47,954 nt of DNA from an uncultured Spirochaetales bacterium. GTDB lineage: Bacteria > Spirochaetota > Spirochaetia > Sphaerochaetales > Sphaerochaetaceae. The position numbers and the translations under genes were made by a program. The notes below the pieces were generated by a model, which saw nothing but the letters and a program-made list of their open reading frames with translations, was not told the DNA's origin and did not search any database. Positions 40,422 to 47,954 of this stretch are shown one piece after another. The stretch spans positions 1 through 47,954 of the forward strand of contig CASFTW010000014.1 in assembly GCA_949297785.1 (NCBI GenBank). Reading direction: 5' to 3'. Within the stretch, counting starts at the first letter, position 1. Every line of letters begins with the position of its first letter.

Positions 40422-41899
40422 AAAGCAGGGATGAAATGAATCTTGAAGCAGCACGGATGCTTGAAAAACTTCCTGAAAACCTCAGCGTGAAAGACAGGAT
40501 GGCGATTCCCGTATGCCCGATGCCGAGTCAGGATGCGGCGGTACGCTGTCACAACATGAAGGAAGTCGCTCTCGGATACGGCGAGGATCAGGCCGTGCTT
40601 GAGGCGAAGAGATGTCTTGACTGCAAGAACAAGCCGTGCGTTGCCCTCTGTCCTGTTTCGATCGATATCCCGCGCTTTGTCGGTTTCGTTGCGCAGAGGA
40701 AATTCAAGGAAGCCCTTGATGTCATTCTGGAAAGCTCGCTTCTTCCTTCAATCTGCGGCCGTGTCTGTCCGCAGGAGAATCAGTGTCAGAAGAACTGCAC
40801 TGTAGGAAAAGCACATAAGAATGTCGATGAAGCCGTGGCAATCGGAAGAATAGAACGTTTTGTCGCGGACTGGGCCATGGAAAACGGAATAAGCTCAATC
40901 CCTCCTGTTGCACCGGATAGCGGCAGGAAGGTTGCTGTTGTCGGTTCGGGGCCTGCGTCTATTGCCGCTGCCGCCGACCTCAGGAAGGCCGGGCATGATG
41001 TATATATGTTTGAGGCACTTCACAAAACGGGAGGTGTTCTTGTTTACGGCATTCCCGAATTCCGTCTTCCGAAGGCTCTTGTGGAGAGGGAGATCGGAAA
41101 ACTGAAGGAGATGGGTGTCCATATAGAGACAAACTATCTTGTGGGGCGCACCAGAACCATCCATGAACTTATGGAAGAGGACGGTTTTGATGCCATCTTC
41201 ATAGGTACTGGTGCAGGTCTGCCGAAATTCATGGGAATCCCCGGTGAGAACTATGTCGGTGTGTTTTCCGCCAATGAATACCTCACACGCAGCAATCTGA
41301 TGAAAGCATACGATGAGAAAGATTCCCAGACTCCGCTGTACCATGCAAAGCGTGTAGCTGTCTTCGGAGGCGGCAATGTCGCCATGGATGCAGCACGCAC
41401 CGCGCTTCGTCTCGGAGCCGATGATGTTACGATCATCTACAGAAGAACCAGAGAGGAAATGCCTGCAAGAAAGGAAGAAGTTGAACATGCTCATGAGGAA
41501 GGCGTAAACTTCCTCATGCTCAGTCAGCCTGTGGAGATCACTGCGGATGAAAAGGGGCGGGTGAACGGTGTTGTGGTCCGTAAATGCGAACTCGGAGATG
41601 CCGATGAATCAGGCCGCCGCCGTCCTGTCGAGATTGCCGGATCGGATTATCTCATTCCGTTTGACTGCGTGATAGTTGCAATCGGAAACGCCTCAAATCC
41701 GCTCATAAAGATGACCACTCCTGAAATTGAAGTCAATAAGAGGGGTAACTTCATTGTGAATGAGGAAACCGGTGAAACTTCAATCAAAGGTGTTTATGCC
41801 GGAGGCGACATAGTACTCGGAGCGGCAACCGTAATTCTTGCCATGGGACAGGGAAGAAAAGCGGCAAAAGCCATGAATGAGTATCTTGAGAGAAAATAA
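40418..41899 (+). CDS. nfnB: NfnB/SudA/GltD-like large subunit
   Basis: A 493-residue Fe-S flavoprotein. Two N-terminal cysteine sets are present: Cys66, 69, 74, 78 ('CLDCKNKPCVALC') and Cys113, 117, 123, 127. Two Rossmann folds follow, 'VAVVGSGPASIAAA' for FAD and 'VAVFGGGNVAMDAARTA' for NADPH. It resembles the glutamate synthase small chain, but pairing with NfnA points to the bifurcating transhydrogenase. The ATG at 40418 overlaps the nfnA stop (ATGA). Confidence 0.92.
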   Translation: MKSRDEMNLEAARMLEKLPENLSVKDRMAIPVCPMPSQDAAVRCHNMKEVALGYGEDQAVLEAKRCLDCKNKPCVALCPVSIDIPRFVGFVAQRKFKEALDVILESSLLPSICGRVCPQENQCQKNCTVGKAHKNVDEAVAIGRIERFVADWAMENGISSIPPVAPDSGRKVAVVGSGPASIAAAADLRKAGHDVYMFEALHKTGGVLVYGIPEFRLPKALVEREIGKLKEMGVHIETNYLVGRTRTIHELMEEDGFDAIFIGTGAGLPKFMGIPGENYVGVFSANEYLTRSNLMKAYDEKDSQTPLYHAKRVAVFGGGNVAMDAARTALRLGADDVTIIYRRTREEMPARKEEVEHAHEEGVNFLMLSQPVEITADEKGRVNGVVVRKCELGDADESGRRRPVEIAGSDYLIPFDCVIVAIGNASNPLIKMTTPEIEVNKRGNFIVNEETGETSIKGVYAGGDIVLGAATVILAMGQGRKAAKAMNEYLERK

Positions 41900-42378
41900 T
41901 GCCGAACAAGGAACGATTTGACGAATTTTGTACATTGTTGCCGGAAGCGATAGATAAATTTGCCGCTTTCGGCGAAATTGTCAGAAACTGCAGCGTGTTT
42001 GATGTAGTGAGTGACAAGCATGCCTTTCTCGATTCAGTGATCAGAAGAGAGAAACTGCAGTCAACCGGCATCGGGCATGGTGTGGCTATCGCCCACGGCA
42101 AGGTTCCCCATCTTGAGAGCACCAGAATCGCACTTGGGATAAGCAGGGACGGCATTTACTTTGATGACATATTTCCCTCTCCGGTTCATCTTGTCTTTCT
42201 CATTGCGAGCTGCCCGACAAAACCGTCCGAATACGTCAAGGCTCTGGGGTCACTGCTTTCATGGGTTCACGACAGTGATCTGAGACAAGCCATCAGAAAC
42301 CGCGATGAGTCTTCGCCCCGGCTCACGGCTTTCCTTGACATGATGCTGAATCAGGATTTCCATCCGGTCAGTCAGTAA
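41899..42378 (+). CDS. PTS EIIA-like protein, PtsN/fructose type
   Basis: A 159-residue EIIA domain. The active-site block reads 'TGIGHGVAIAHGKVP' with His66 as the phospho-accepting residue, close to the PtsN consensus. It has no membrane or EIIB part, so it is probably regulatory, as EIIA-Ntr is. Its start overlaps the nfnB stop by one base, which ties it to the Nfn operon. HPr and HprK are encoded 8 kb away. Its 3' end overlaps the convergent cyclo-ligase gene by 11 bp. Confidence 0.85.
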   Translation: MPNKERFDEFCTLLPEAIDKFAAFGEIVRNCSVFDVVSDKHAFLDSVIRREKLQSTGIGHGVAIAHGKVPHLESTRIALGISRDGIYFDDIFPSPVHLVFLIASCPTKPSEYVKALGSLLSWVHDSDLRQAIRNRDESSPRLTAFLDMMLNQDFHPVSQ

Positions 42379-42862
42379 TCGTTTCATCAGCTTTCAGATC
42401 ATGTTCTTCATAAGGCAGACCTTCAATGAGTCTGTCTTTTGTTATGAGACCTATCTTGTAGATGTCCTTTCCTTTCATGAACCTGTCGTAAAAGCCCTTG
42501 CCGCGTCCCAGCCTGTATCCCTCAGGGGAAAAAGCGACAGCCGGTATGAGTGCAATGCATGTTTCATCCAGATGGAGAGGAACCTTGTTCCTGCATTCCA
42601 TCACACCGAATGCTCCCTTTACAAGATCTCCTGTGTAAAGACTGTAGTCCATCTTTCCTTTCTCAATATAAGGCAGTGCTGTTTTCTTGCCGCAATCAAG
42701 AAGAGGTCTCACATCAACTTCATCATCAAGCGGGTAGTACAGCAGTATTGTGGAGGCATTGATGAATCTTTCATTGTGCATGAGCTTTTCAAGGACAGCT
42801 TCACTTTGCATCCTGCTGACTTTCCTTCCTCTCAGCATCAGCCGTATATCCTCTTTTGTCAT
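42368..42862 (-). CDS. 5-formyltetrahydrofolate cyclo-ligase
   Basis: A 164-residue protein, a little short for the family. 'RLGRGKGFYDRFMKG' is the diagnostic ATP/folate-binding loop, and 'ILLYYPLDDEVDVRPLL' and 'IPAVAFSPEGYRLG' are typical. It turns 5-formyl-THF into 5,10-methenyl-THF. I start it at the ATG at 42862, which has GGAGG 8 nt upstream; the long reading to 43045 would overlap the divergent permease gene. Confidence 0.9.
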   Translation of the reverse strand: MTKEDIRLMLRGRKVSRMQSEAVLEKLMHNERFINASTILLYYPLDDEVDVRPLLDCGKKTALPYIEKGKMDYSLYTGDLVKGAFGVMECRNKVPLHLDETCIALIPAVAFSPEGYRLGRGKGFYDRFMKGKDIYKIGLITKDRLIEGLPYEEHDLKADETITD

Positions 42863-42937
42863 GCGTCCGTCCTCCATGTTCCTGAATGATAATCCAAACA
42901 CGTGCACAAGGAAAAGCTTTCTGCTAGAATCATTCAC

Positions 42938-43858
42938 ATGCTGAGAGAGTGTATTGGAAAACTGCTTTCGGCAGTACTGTTGCTGTTGATTGTCTCTCTT
43001 ATTGTCTACTGCATAGTTTCCATCCTCCCCGGAGAGAGAAGCCATATCATATTCGGGGACAGCGTGGGCGAGGAAAGCTATGCTCTGATAGACAGTGAAG
43101 TTCCATCCTATGCACAGTGGCTGGGCAGGGTGCTGCGTCTCGATTTCGGAGTCAGCAGTTTCGGCTCCCAGAGTGTTTCATCGCTTATTGCGCAGCGCAT
43201 TCCGCTTTCTCTGACACTTGCATTCTTCTCTCTTGTCTTCGCATTTCTTTTTTCATCATTCATAGCGGGCATGGCCGTAATACAGAAGAGAAAGTCAGCC
43301 GTGCTTATTTATGAAACAGTATCCCTGGTAAGCCTTTCTCTGCCTTCATTTGTCATTTCCCTTCTTCTCATACTGCTGTTTTCCGTTAAGCTGGGACTGC
43401 TGCCTTCCGGAGGCTTTGTACATTTCACACAGGATCCGGCTGGTTTTTTCAAAAGCCTGATACTCCCGTCCCTGTCACTTGGTTTCATGCACAGCGGATT
43501 ATTCATGAGACTTATGAAATCATCGCTGGAGAGGGAAATGCAGCTTTCATATATAACACTGGCTAAAGCAAAAGGATTGAGGGAAAGCGCAGTTGTGATA
43601 ATCCATGCGGGTGTGAATGTCCTTAATGAAGTCCTCACGCTCGGCTTCCAGAGTTTCATATCCCTTTTCACGTCAGGTGCGGCTGTTGAATACATATTCT
43701 CACTTCCCGGGATAGGCGCACTGACTGTAAGCGCGATCGGCCGCAGGGACATAAACACAGTGACGGCTCTTGTGCTCATCGGCGCAGCGCTGAGCATAGC
43801 TTCATCCACGGCAGCAGACATAATAACGTTCTCAAGGACAAGGAAGGCGCTTGGATGA
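42938..43858 (+). CDS. Dipeptide/oligopeptide ABC transporter permease, DppB type
   Basis: A 306-residue permease with about six helices. After the first helix, the periplasmic loop contains 'WLGRVLRLDFGVSSF', a variant of the DppB 'GDFG.S' motif. The EAA region reads 'YITLAKAKGLRESAVVIIHA'. It would form half of a peptide or nickel-type importer. Start is the ATG at 42938; a GTG at 42902 is possible. Its stop overlaps the next permease by four bases. No binding protein or ATPase gene is adjacent. Confidence 0.88.
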   Translation: MLRECIGKLLSAVLLLLIVSLIVYCIVSILPGERSHIIFGDSVGEESYALIDSEVPSYAQWLGRVLRLDFGVSSFGSQSVSSLIAQRIPLSLTLAFFSLVFAFLFSSFIAGMAVIQKRKSAVLIYETVSLVSLSLPSFVISLLLILLFSVKLGLLPSGGFVHFTQDPAGFFKSLILPSLSLGFMHSGLFMRLMKSSLEREMQLSYITLAKAKGLRESAVVIIHAGVNVLNEVLTLGFQSFISLFTSGAAVEYIFSLPGIGALTVSAIGRRDINTVTALVLIGAALSIASSTAADIITFSRTRKALG

Positions 43859-44646
43859 ACAGGAAACTGGTGTGCGGTATTGCAGTTCTTTCTCTGATAA
43901 TGCTTTCAGCCTTCATATCTCCTTTCTTCAGTGCTGATGCGCTTACCGTGAATCTTGCCGAAAGACTTCTTCCTCCCTCTTCTTTTCATCTTTTCGGAAC
44001 CGACAGTCTCGGACGTGATCTTTTTTCAAGAGTGATCACAGGATCACGCATTTCACTTTCCATTGCACTGCTGGTGTGCATTATTTCAACTGCAGCAGGC
44101 ACCGCTATCGGGCTCATGTCCCGGCTTGGGAAGAATATTGATCTGGTTCTGATGCGGGTATGTGACGGGATGAAGGCGCTTCCGGCCTCACTGCTTGCCG
44201 TTCTTATCATTCTGATACTTGACGGCGGCAGAACGGGCATCGTCATCTCTCTTGCCGTTGTGAATATTCCCCAGACAGCGCGTCTTGTCAGACAAAGGGC
44301 GGTGCATATTGAGAAACAGACCTTCGTAGATGTGCAGAGACTGATGGGGTATTCGGAATTGAGAATACTGTTCACAACGGTACTCCGTCATGTGAAAAGC
44401 ACGCTGCTGATACAGTCCTGTTTCATATTCACATCAAGCATAATCGCCGAAGCCGGTCTCAGCTTCATAGGAGCTGGACTTGAAGCCGGCACTCCCAGCT
44501 GGGGGAATATTCTCAGAGAGGCGAAGGATGTCATCTACCAGGCATGGTGGATGACTGCATTTCCGGCCGCATTCATTTTCCTGACAGTCCTTTCCCTCAA
44601 CCTCATTTCTGATGGACTGAGGGAAAGGGACAGTGTTAAGATCTGA
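43855..44646 (+). CDS. Dipeptide/oligopeptide ABC transporter permease, DppC type
   Basis: A 263-residue permease. 'HLFGTDSLGRDLFSRVITGS' is the classic DppC/OppC block, 'YSELRILFTTVLRHVKSTLL' the EAA-like loop, and 'EAGLSFIGAGLEAGTPSWG' the conserved late motif. It pairs with the DppB-type protein. It is followed after 17 bp by an M20 peptidase gene, suggesting uptake and hydrolysis of peptides or acyl-amino acids. Confidence 0.92.
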   Translation: MNRKLVCGIAVLSLIMLSAFISPFFSADALTVNLAERLLPPSSFHLFGTDSLGRDLFSRVITGSRISLSIALLVCIISTAAGTAIGLMSRLGKNIDLVLMRVCDGMKALPASLLAVLIILILDGGRTGIVISLAVVNIPQTARLVRQRAVHIEKQTFVDVQRLMGYSELRILFTTVLRHVKSTLLIQSCFIFTSSIIAEAGLSFIGAGLEAGTPSWGNILREAKDVIYQAWWMTAFPAAFIFLTVLSLNLISDGLRERDSVKI

Positions 44647-44663
44647 CTGAAAGGAGGTTCAAG

Positions 44664-45779
44664 ATGGATTTTTCATCCTTATACTACGATAGGACACTTG
44701 ATTTGCTGAAACAGCTGTGCCCGATTCCCTCTCCCAGTCATGATGAGGGGCGGCGGGCTGAGTTCATATGCAGCTATCTTGAAAAAGAAGGGATTGAAGG
44801 TTTCTATGTCGATGAGGCGAAGAACGTGATCATACCGTACAATGATGACGGGAAATGTGAACTTGATGTCTTTGCCGCGCACACCGACGTTGTTTTTCCT
44901 GATACAGAAGAGCTTCCCATGAGGATTGAAGGGGGCAGACTGTATTGTCCCGGATGCGGGGATGATACAGCCAATGTCGCCGGACTTATCATGTATGCTC
45001 TTCATTTCATAAAGGAAAGGATCAAGACGAAAAGAGGCGTTCTCTTTGTCTGTAATTCCTGTGAGGAAGGACTTGGAAATCTCTACGGGGTGAGGACTCT
45101 TTTTGAAAATTACAAAGGCAGGATCTCATCTTTCACATCATTCGACCACTGTCTTGGAAAGGGGATTGTCAACGTTGCCGTGGGAAGTGAGCGTTACCGC
45201 ATAAAGGTGAAAACGGAAGGGGGACACTCTTATGCAAATTTCGGCAACAGGAATGCAATCGCCATCCTGAGCGAGATCATAACAAAACTCTACAGGCAGA
45301 CACTTCCAGACAGCGGAAAAACCACATACAACGTCGGTACCATAAGCGGCGGTACGAGCATCAACAGTATTGCCCAGGAGGCTGAATGCACATATGAATT
45401 CCGTTCTGTTGACGAGAGCGCCCTTTCAAAAATGAGATCATCATTTGACAGCATCATTTCGTCGTTCAAAGCTAAAAACAATGATGTGACAGCAGAATGC
45501 ATCGGGCTCAGACCATGTTCCAGCGGCGAGGCTGATACGACAGGGATGGAGAATCTTGCACGCACCCTTATGGAGAAGTATGGAATGAAGTATACTCCTG
45601 GGGCTGGTTCCACGGACTGCAACATTCCTCTTTCCCTCGGCATAAAGGCAATCTGCCTTGGTCTGATTTATGTGAAAGGATCCCACACAAGAGAGGAATA
45701 TGTTGACCTGAAGAGTTTTTTTACAGGGTTAAATCTTGGCTATGATTATATTTACGAACTGGTTTCTTCAGAAATGTGA
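44664..45779 (+). CDS. M20-family metallopeptidase (PepT/carboxypeptidase type)
   Basis: A 371-residue zinc peptidase. Metal-site motifs are 'VFAAHTDVVFP' (His73, Asp75), 'CPGCGDDTANVAG' (bridging Asp), 'NSCEEGLGN' (catalytic and ligand Glu) and 'KGSHTREEYV' (late His). The bacterial dimerisation insert includes 'GGHSYANFGNRNAI'. It is cytosolic, with no signal peptide. AAGGAGG sits 6 nt before the ATG. It probably processes what the preceding permeases import; the exact substrate is unknown. Confidence 0.9.
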   Translation: MDFSSLYYDRTLDLLKQLCPIPSPSHDEGRRAEFICSYLEKEGIEGFYVDEAKNVIIPYNDDGKCELDVFAAHTDVVFPDTEELPMRIEGGRLYCPGCGDDTANVAGLIMYALHFIKERIKTKRGVLFVCNSCEEGLGNLYGVRTLFENYKGRISSFTSFDHCLGKGIVNVAVGSERYRIKVKTEGGHSYANFGNRNAIAILSEIITKLYRQTLPDSGKTTYNVGTISGGTSINSIAQEAECTYEFRSVDESALSKMRSSFDSIISSFKAKNNDVTAECIGLRPCSSGEADTTGMENLARTLMEKYGMKYTPGAGSTDCNIPLSLGIKAICLGLIYVKGSHTREEYVDLKSFFTGLNLGYDYIYELVSSEM

Positions 45780-45797
45780 AAAAGATCGTAAAACTTA

Positions 45798-45827
45798 TTG
45801 ACAAGGGACAGCGTTTTTTGGTACAAA
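45798..45827 (+). promoter_or_regulatory. Promoter of tRNA-Phe
   Basis: TTGACA (45798-45803) and TACAAA (45822-45827) are 18 bp apart, ending 12 bp before the tRNA. Confidence 0.68.
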
Positions 45828-45839
45828 TTCTACCGTTAC

Positions 45840-45912
45840 GCCGCTTTAGCTCAGTTGGTAGAGCAAAGGACTGAAAATCCTTGTGTCCCTGGTTCAATTC
45901 CTGGAGGCGGCA
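45840..45912 (+). tRNA. tRNA-Phe (GAA)
   Basis: A 73-nt cloverleaf. The acceptor GCCGCTT pairs with AGGCGGC, the D-stem GCTC with GAGC, and the anticodon stem AAGGA with TCCTT around CTGAAAA (anticodon GAA). The T-arm is CCTGG-TTCAATT-CCTGG, which leaves one T-T mismatch in the middle of the T-stem. Discriminator A; CCA not encoded. Confidence 0.95.
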
Positions 45913-45920
45913 CTCAGAAG

Positions 45921-45943
45921 GCTCCCTGAACGGGAGCTTTTTT
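45921..45943 (+). terminator. Terminator after tRNA-Phe
   Basis: Stem GCTCCC with GGGAGC, five-base loop, then six T residues. Confidence 0.85.
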
Positions 45944-46030
45944 CGTATATGCAGAACTTCCATCATGTCATTACTTTGTTTTCTTTATTCTTTTTTTTGT
46001 GTTACTATCCATACATAAAGGGAGTCAGTG

Positions 46031-47695
46031 ATGGATAGAATAGCTTTGCCGATCGGATCCGCAGATTTCAAAGATATAAGGACATCAGGGGATTATTATG
46101 TAGATAAGACTGCTGCTATCAGTCAGCTTGTTCATGACAGTTCCAGGGCTATCCTTTTTACCCGTCCGAGGCGTTTTGGAAAGACTACATTCATCACCAT
46201 GCTCAGATATTTTTTTGATATCAGGGAGAAGAGTGAAGGGCTTTTCGAAGGACTGAAAATATTACAAGATGAGGAAACATGTGCAAAATGGATGAATAAA
46301 GTTCCGGTGATATATCTTACACTCAAAGATATTGACGGACCGGATTTCACTTCAGCATTTTCCATGCTGCAGAATCTGATACTTGATCTGTTCCAGAGCT
46401 ATGAATATCTGCTGGAAGATGATATGCCCAATGGAAACAGGATGCTTTTCAAGCGGATACTCGACAAGGAATCGACGGAAACAGATATAAGGGAATCATT
46501 GAAGGTTCTGGCAAAACTGCTGAACATCCATTATGGTACAGAAATCATTATTCTGATTGATGAATACGATGTCCCTCTGGATAAAGCGGAGAGAAACGGA
46601 TATTACAATGAAATGCTTGGACTGCTCCGTACAATTTTCTCTTCTGTGCTTAAAGATAATCCTGATGTAAGGAAAAGTGTCCTCACTGGATGTTTGAGAA
46701 TATCAAAGGAAAGTCTTTTCACCGGGTTGAATAATCTCTCTGTGTATTCAATCACTTCTGATGCTTATGCCTCATCATTCGGCTTTACCGAAGATGAGGT
46801 GGATGATCTGCTTGTTGCGGCAGGGTTCCAGAACAGAAAGAAAATCATCAGGGAGTGGTATGACGGATACCGGATCGGTTCCTCCATGATATTTGCTCCA
46901 TGGGATGTTCTTTCGTATGTGAAGGATTTACAGAGTGATGTGCATGCACAGCCGAACAATTACTGGGCAAATACAAGCAGCAATGATGTAATCAGAAAGC
47001 TTATCGATGAAACAAAAGCATCTATTTCAAATGACTACAGTGCGCTGATCAATGGTGAGAGCATATCAAAGACCATCACAGAAAATCTGACATATAATGA
47101 TCTGTATACGGATGAGAACAATATATGGAGTCTGATGCTTGAAACCGGATATCTCACTCTTGCCGGTAAATTCCGTCCGAACGGGGAAAATCTCCTGCGT
47201 ATTCCAAATGAGGAGATCAAACAGCTTTTCATCTCAACGGTGAATAAGTGGTTTTCCGATTCTGTAAAGGAAGAGGACATATCTCCTCTGTTTGATGCGA
47301 TCTGGAATAAAGATGCAAAAAAGATGGAAGAGTACATCAACAGGTATCTGGCAAGAAGCATAAGCTATTATGACTACAGTGAATCGTTTTATCACGCTTT
47401 TCTGACCGGATTGTTCTATGGCCGCGGATACGCTGTCAAGTCAAACAGGGAATCAGGCCTTGGCCGTCCTGATATTCTGCTACTGGATAACATGAATTCG
47501 CGTGCTGCAGTATTTGAAATCAAGCAGGCAAAAAAGGAAGTTGAAATAGAGTCCAGAAGGAAAGCTGCTGCAAAGCAGATCAAAAATATGGAATATGAAA
47601 CTATTGCAGATGACTACAATATGGTTGCCTTATATTCCATTGTCTTTTACCGGAAGAGGGCTTTTGTTGATTTTCTGAAATCGGCTCAATCCTAA
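46031..47695 (+). CDS. AAA-ATPase with C-terminal PD-(D/E)XK nuclease-like domain (second copy)
   Basis: A 554-residue relative of the protein at 8799. N-terminal 'DYYVDKTAAI', P-loop RPRRFGKT (45-52), Walker B 'IIILIDEYDVPLD', sensor region 'SVLTGCLRISKES', and a C-terminal nuclease core 'GRPDILLLD' then 'AVFEIKQAKK'. The two copies differ throughout, so this is not a recent duplication. GGGAG is 6 nt before the ATG; a GTG one codon earlier is less likely. It starts 118 bp after tRNA-Phe. Function unknown. Confidence 0.9.
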   Translation: MDRIALPIGSADFKDIRTSGDYYVDKTAAISQLVHDSSRAILFTRPRRFGKTTFITMLRYFFDIREKSEGLFEGLKILQDEETCAKWMNKVPVIYLTLKDIDGPDFTSAFSMLQNLILDLFQSYEYLLEDDMPNGNRMLFKRILDKESTETDIRESLKVLAKLLNIHYGTEIIILIDEYDVPLDKAERNGYYNEMLGLLRTIFSSVLKDNPDVRKSVLTGCLRISKESLFTGLNNLSVYSITSDAYASSFGFTEDEVDDLLVAAGFQNRKKIIREWYDGYRIGSSMIFAPWDVLSYVKDLQSDVHAQPNNYWANTSSNDVIRKLIDETKASISNDYSALINGESISKTITENLTYNDLYTDENNIWSLMLETGYLTLAGKFRPNGENLLRIPNEEIKQLFISTVNKWFSDSVKEEDISPLFDAIWNKDAKKMEEYINRYLARSISYYDYSESFYHAFLTGLFYGRGYAVKSNRESGLGRPDILLLDNMNSRAAVFEIKQAKKEVEIESRRKAAAKQIKNMEYETIADDYNMVALYSIVFYRKRAFVDFLKSAQS

Positions 47696-47861
47696 TATTG
47701 CAGTTGGATTCTTCAGAGCCGGTTTAGCTGAATGCTTTGGTTCCGGCATACAGAAAATCATCATTTCATGTATATCGAATGGAAATCCGACACCAAAATA
47801 CTCTATCCAGCCGGATATGGGTACCCTGAAAATGGGGTCAAGACCTGAAAACATTGAATAA
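47679..47861 (+). pseudogene. C-terminal remnant of an AlbA/HATPase_c_4-type ATP-binding protein
   Basis: An open stretch without a start codon encodes 'NRLNPNIAVGFFRAGLAECF' and then 'GSGIQKIISCI' before TAA at 47859. This closely matches the conserved end of AlbA_2/RecG-like predicted regulators, typically RNPLIA..FFRAG...WGSGI. A stop codon lies directly before it, and it overlaps the end of the AAA-ATPase gene by 17 bp. The rest of the gene is gone, so it is a decayed fragment. Confidence 0.72.
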
Positions 47862-47900
47862 AAGAACCTGAATTCATAGGACTATAGGAAATACGCTTAG

Positions 47901-47934
47901 AACGGCCTTTCAACGGGCCGTTTTCTATATTTTA
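47901..47934 (+). terminator. Terminator near the window's right end
   Basis: Stem AACGGCC (47901-47907) with GGCCGTT (47916-47922), eight-base loop, then a T-rich tail. Confidence 0.65.
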
Positions 47935-47954
47935 AGGGTTTACTGCGACAATCT

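Noticed and set aside
1-47954. CRISPR arrays, rRNA genes and intact insertion sequences
   Set aside because: No regularly spaced repeats, rRNA signatures or transposase motifs were found on reading both strands.

Overview
The window looks like chromosome of an anaerobic, diderm spirochaete, closest in feel to the Sphaerochaeta/Treponema side. This is inferred, not proven. The clues are an lptABC-rpoN-hpf-hprK-ptsH block, a CarD-IspD-IspF operon, binding proteins with leaders ending in 'FASGAG'/'FAGGAS', an electron-bifurcating NfnAB pair, ThyX instead of a visible ThyA, and paired AAA-ATPase/PD-(D/E)XK genes. There are no rRNA genes, CRISPR arrays or intact insertion sequences. Three tRNA genes are present: Asp-GTC, Leu-CAG and Phe-GAA.

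Layout. 0.2-3.0 kb is an accessory stretch: HxlR regulator and divergent cupin protein, an MFS exporter and a Nudix hydrolase. 3.1-6.6 kb is a regulated cassette: a BmrR-like MerR regulator faces an operon of ABC ATPase, membrane protein, GNAT acetyltransferase and DUF4097 lipoprotein, with a textbook 19-bp-spacer MerR-type promoter between them. 6.7-8.4 kb holds an L-aspartate dehydrogenase-like gene and a 2-hydroxyacid dehydrogenase homologue lacking the usual catalytic residues. 8.6-10.5 kb is tRNA-Asp followed by an AAA-ATPase/nuclease gene. 10.5-12.2 kb is a two-gene Fe-S assembly system (SufB-like plus SufC-like) behind a Fur-like box. 12.3-15.6 kb is a polar amino-acid ABC importer with two paralogous binding proteins that share promoter architecture. 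15.7-22.8 kb carries a MATE exporter, aspartokinase, an orphan MsmX/UgpC-type ATPase, a TetR regulator, a CorC/HlyC membrane protein and a RecA/KaiC-like P-loop protein.

22.9-31.5 kb is mostly housekeeping: ispF, ispD, carD, malQ, rsmE, thyX, an esterase, a PF06541 membrane protein and uvrC. 31.4-39.3 kb is a long minus-strand block of mostly overlapping genes. In transcription order these are ymdB-like, rseC-like, lptC, lptA, lptB, rpoN; then hpf; then hprK, ptsH, a lexA-like gene and holA. It joins envelope lipid export, sigma-54, ribosome hibernation, PTS-type phospho-signalling and replication/repair. 39.4-42.9 kb has tRNA-Leu, nfnA-nfnB-EIIA and a formyl-THF cyclo-ligase. 42.9-45.8 kb has an orphan Dpp/Opp permease pair and an M20 peptidase. 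45.8-47.9 kb repeats the earlier theme: tRNA-Phe, a second AAA-ATPase/nuclease gene and a broken AlbA/HATPase-type gene fragment.

The most interesting signals are: three conserved enzyme folds with substituted catalytic residues (LexA-like, YmdB-like, 2-hydroxyacid dehydrogenase-like); the MerR promoter and its resistance-like cassette; the Fur-like box on the minimal SufBC system; the shared operator in the two binding-protein promoters; and two AAA-ATPase/nuclease genes each parked just downstream of a tRNA gene.
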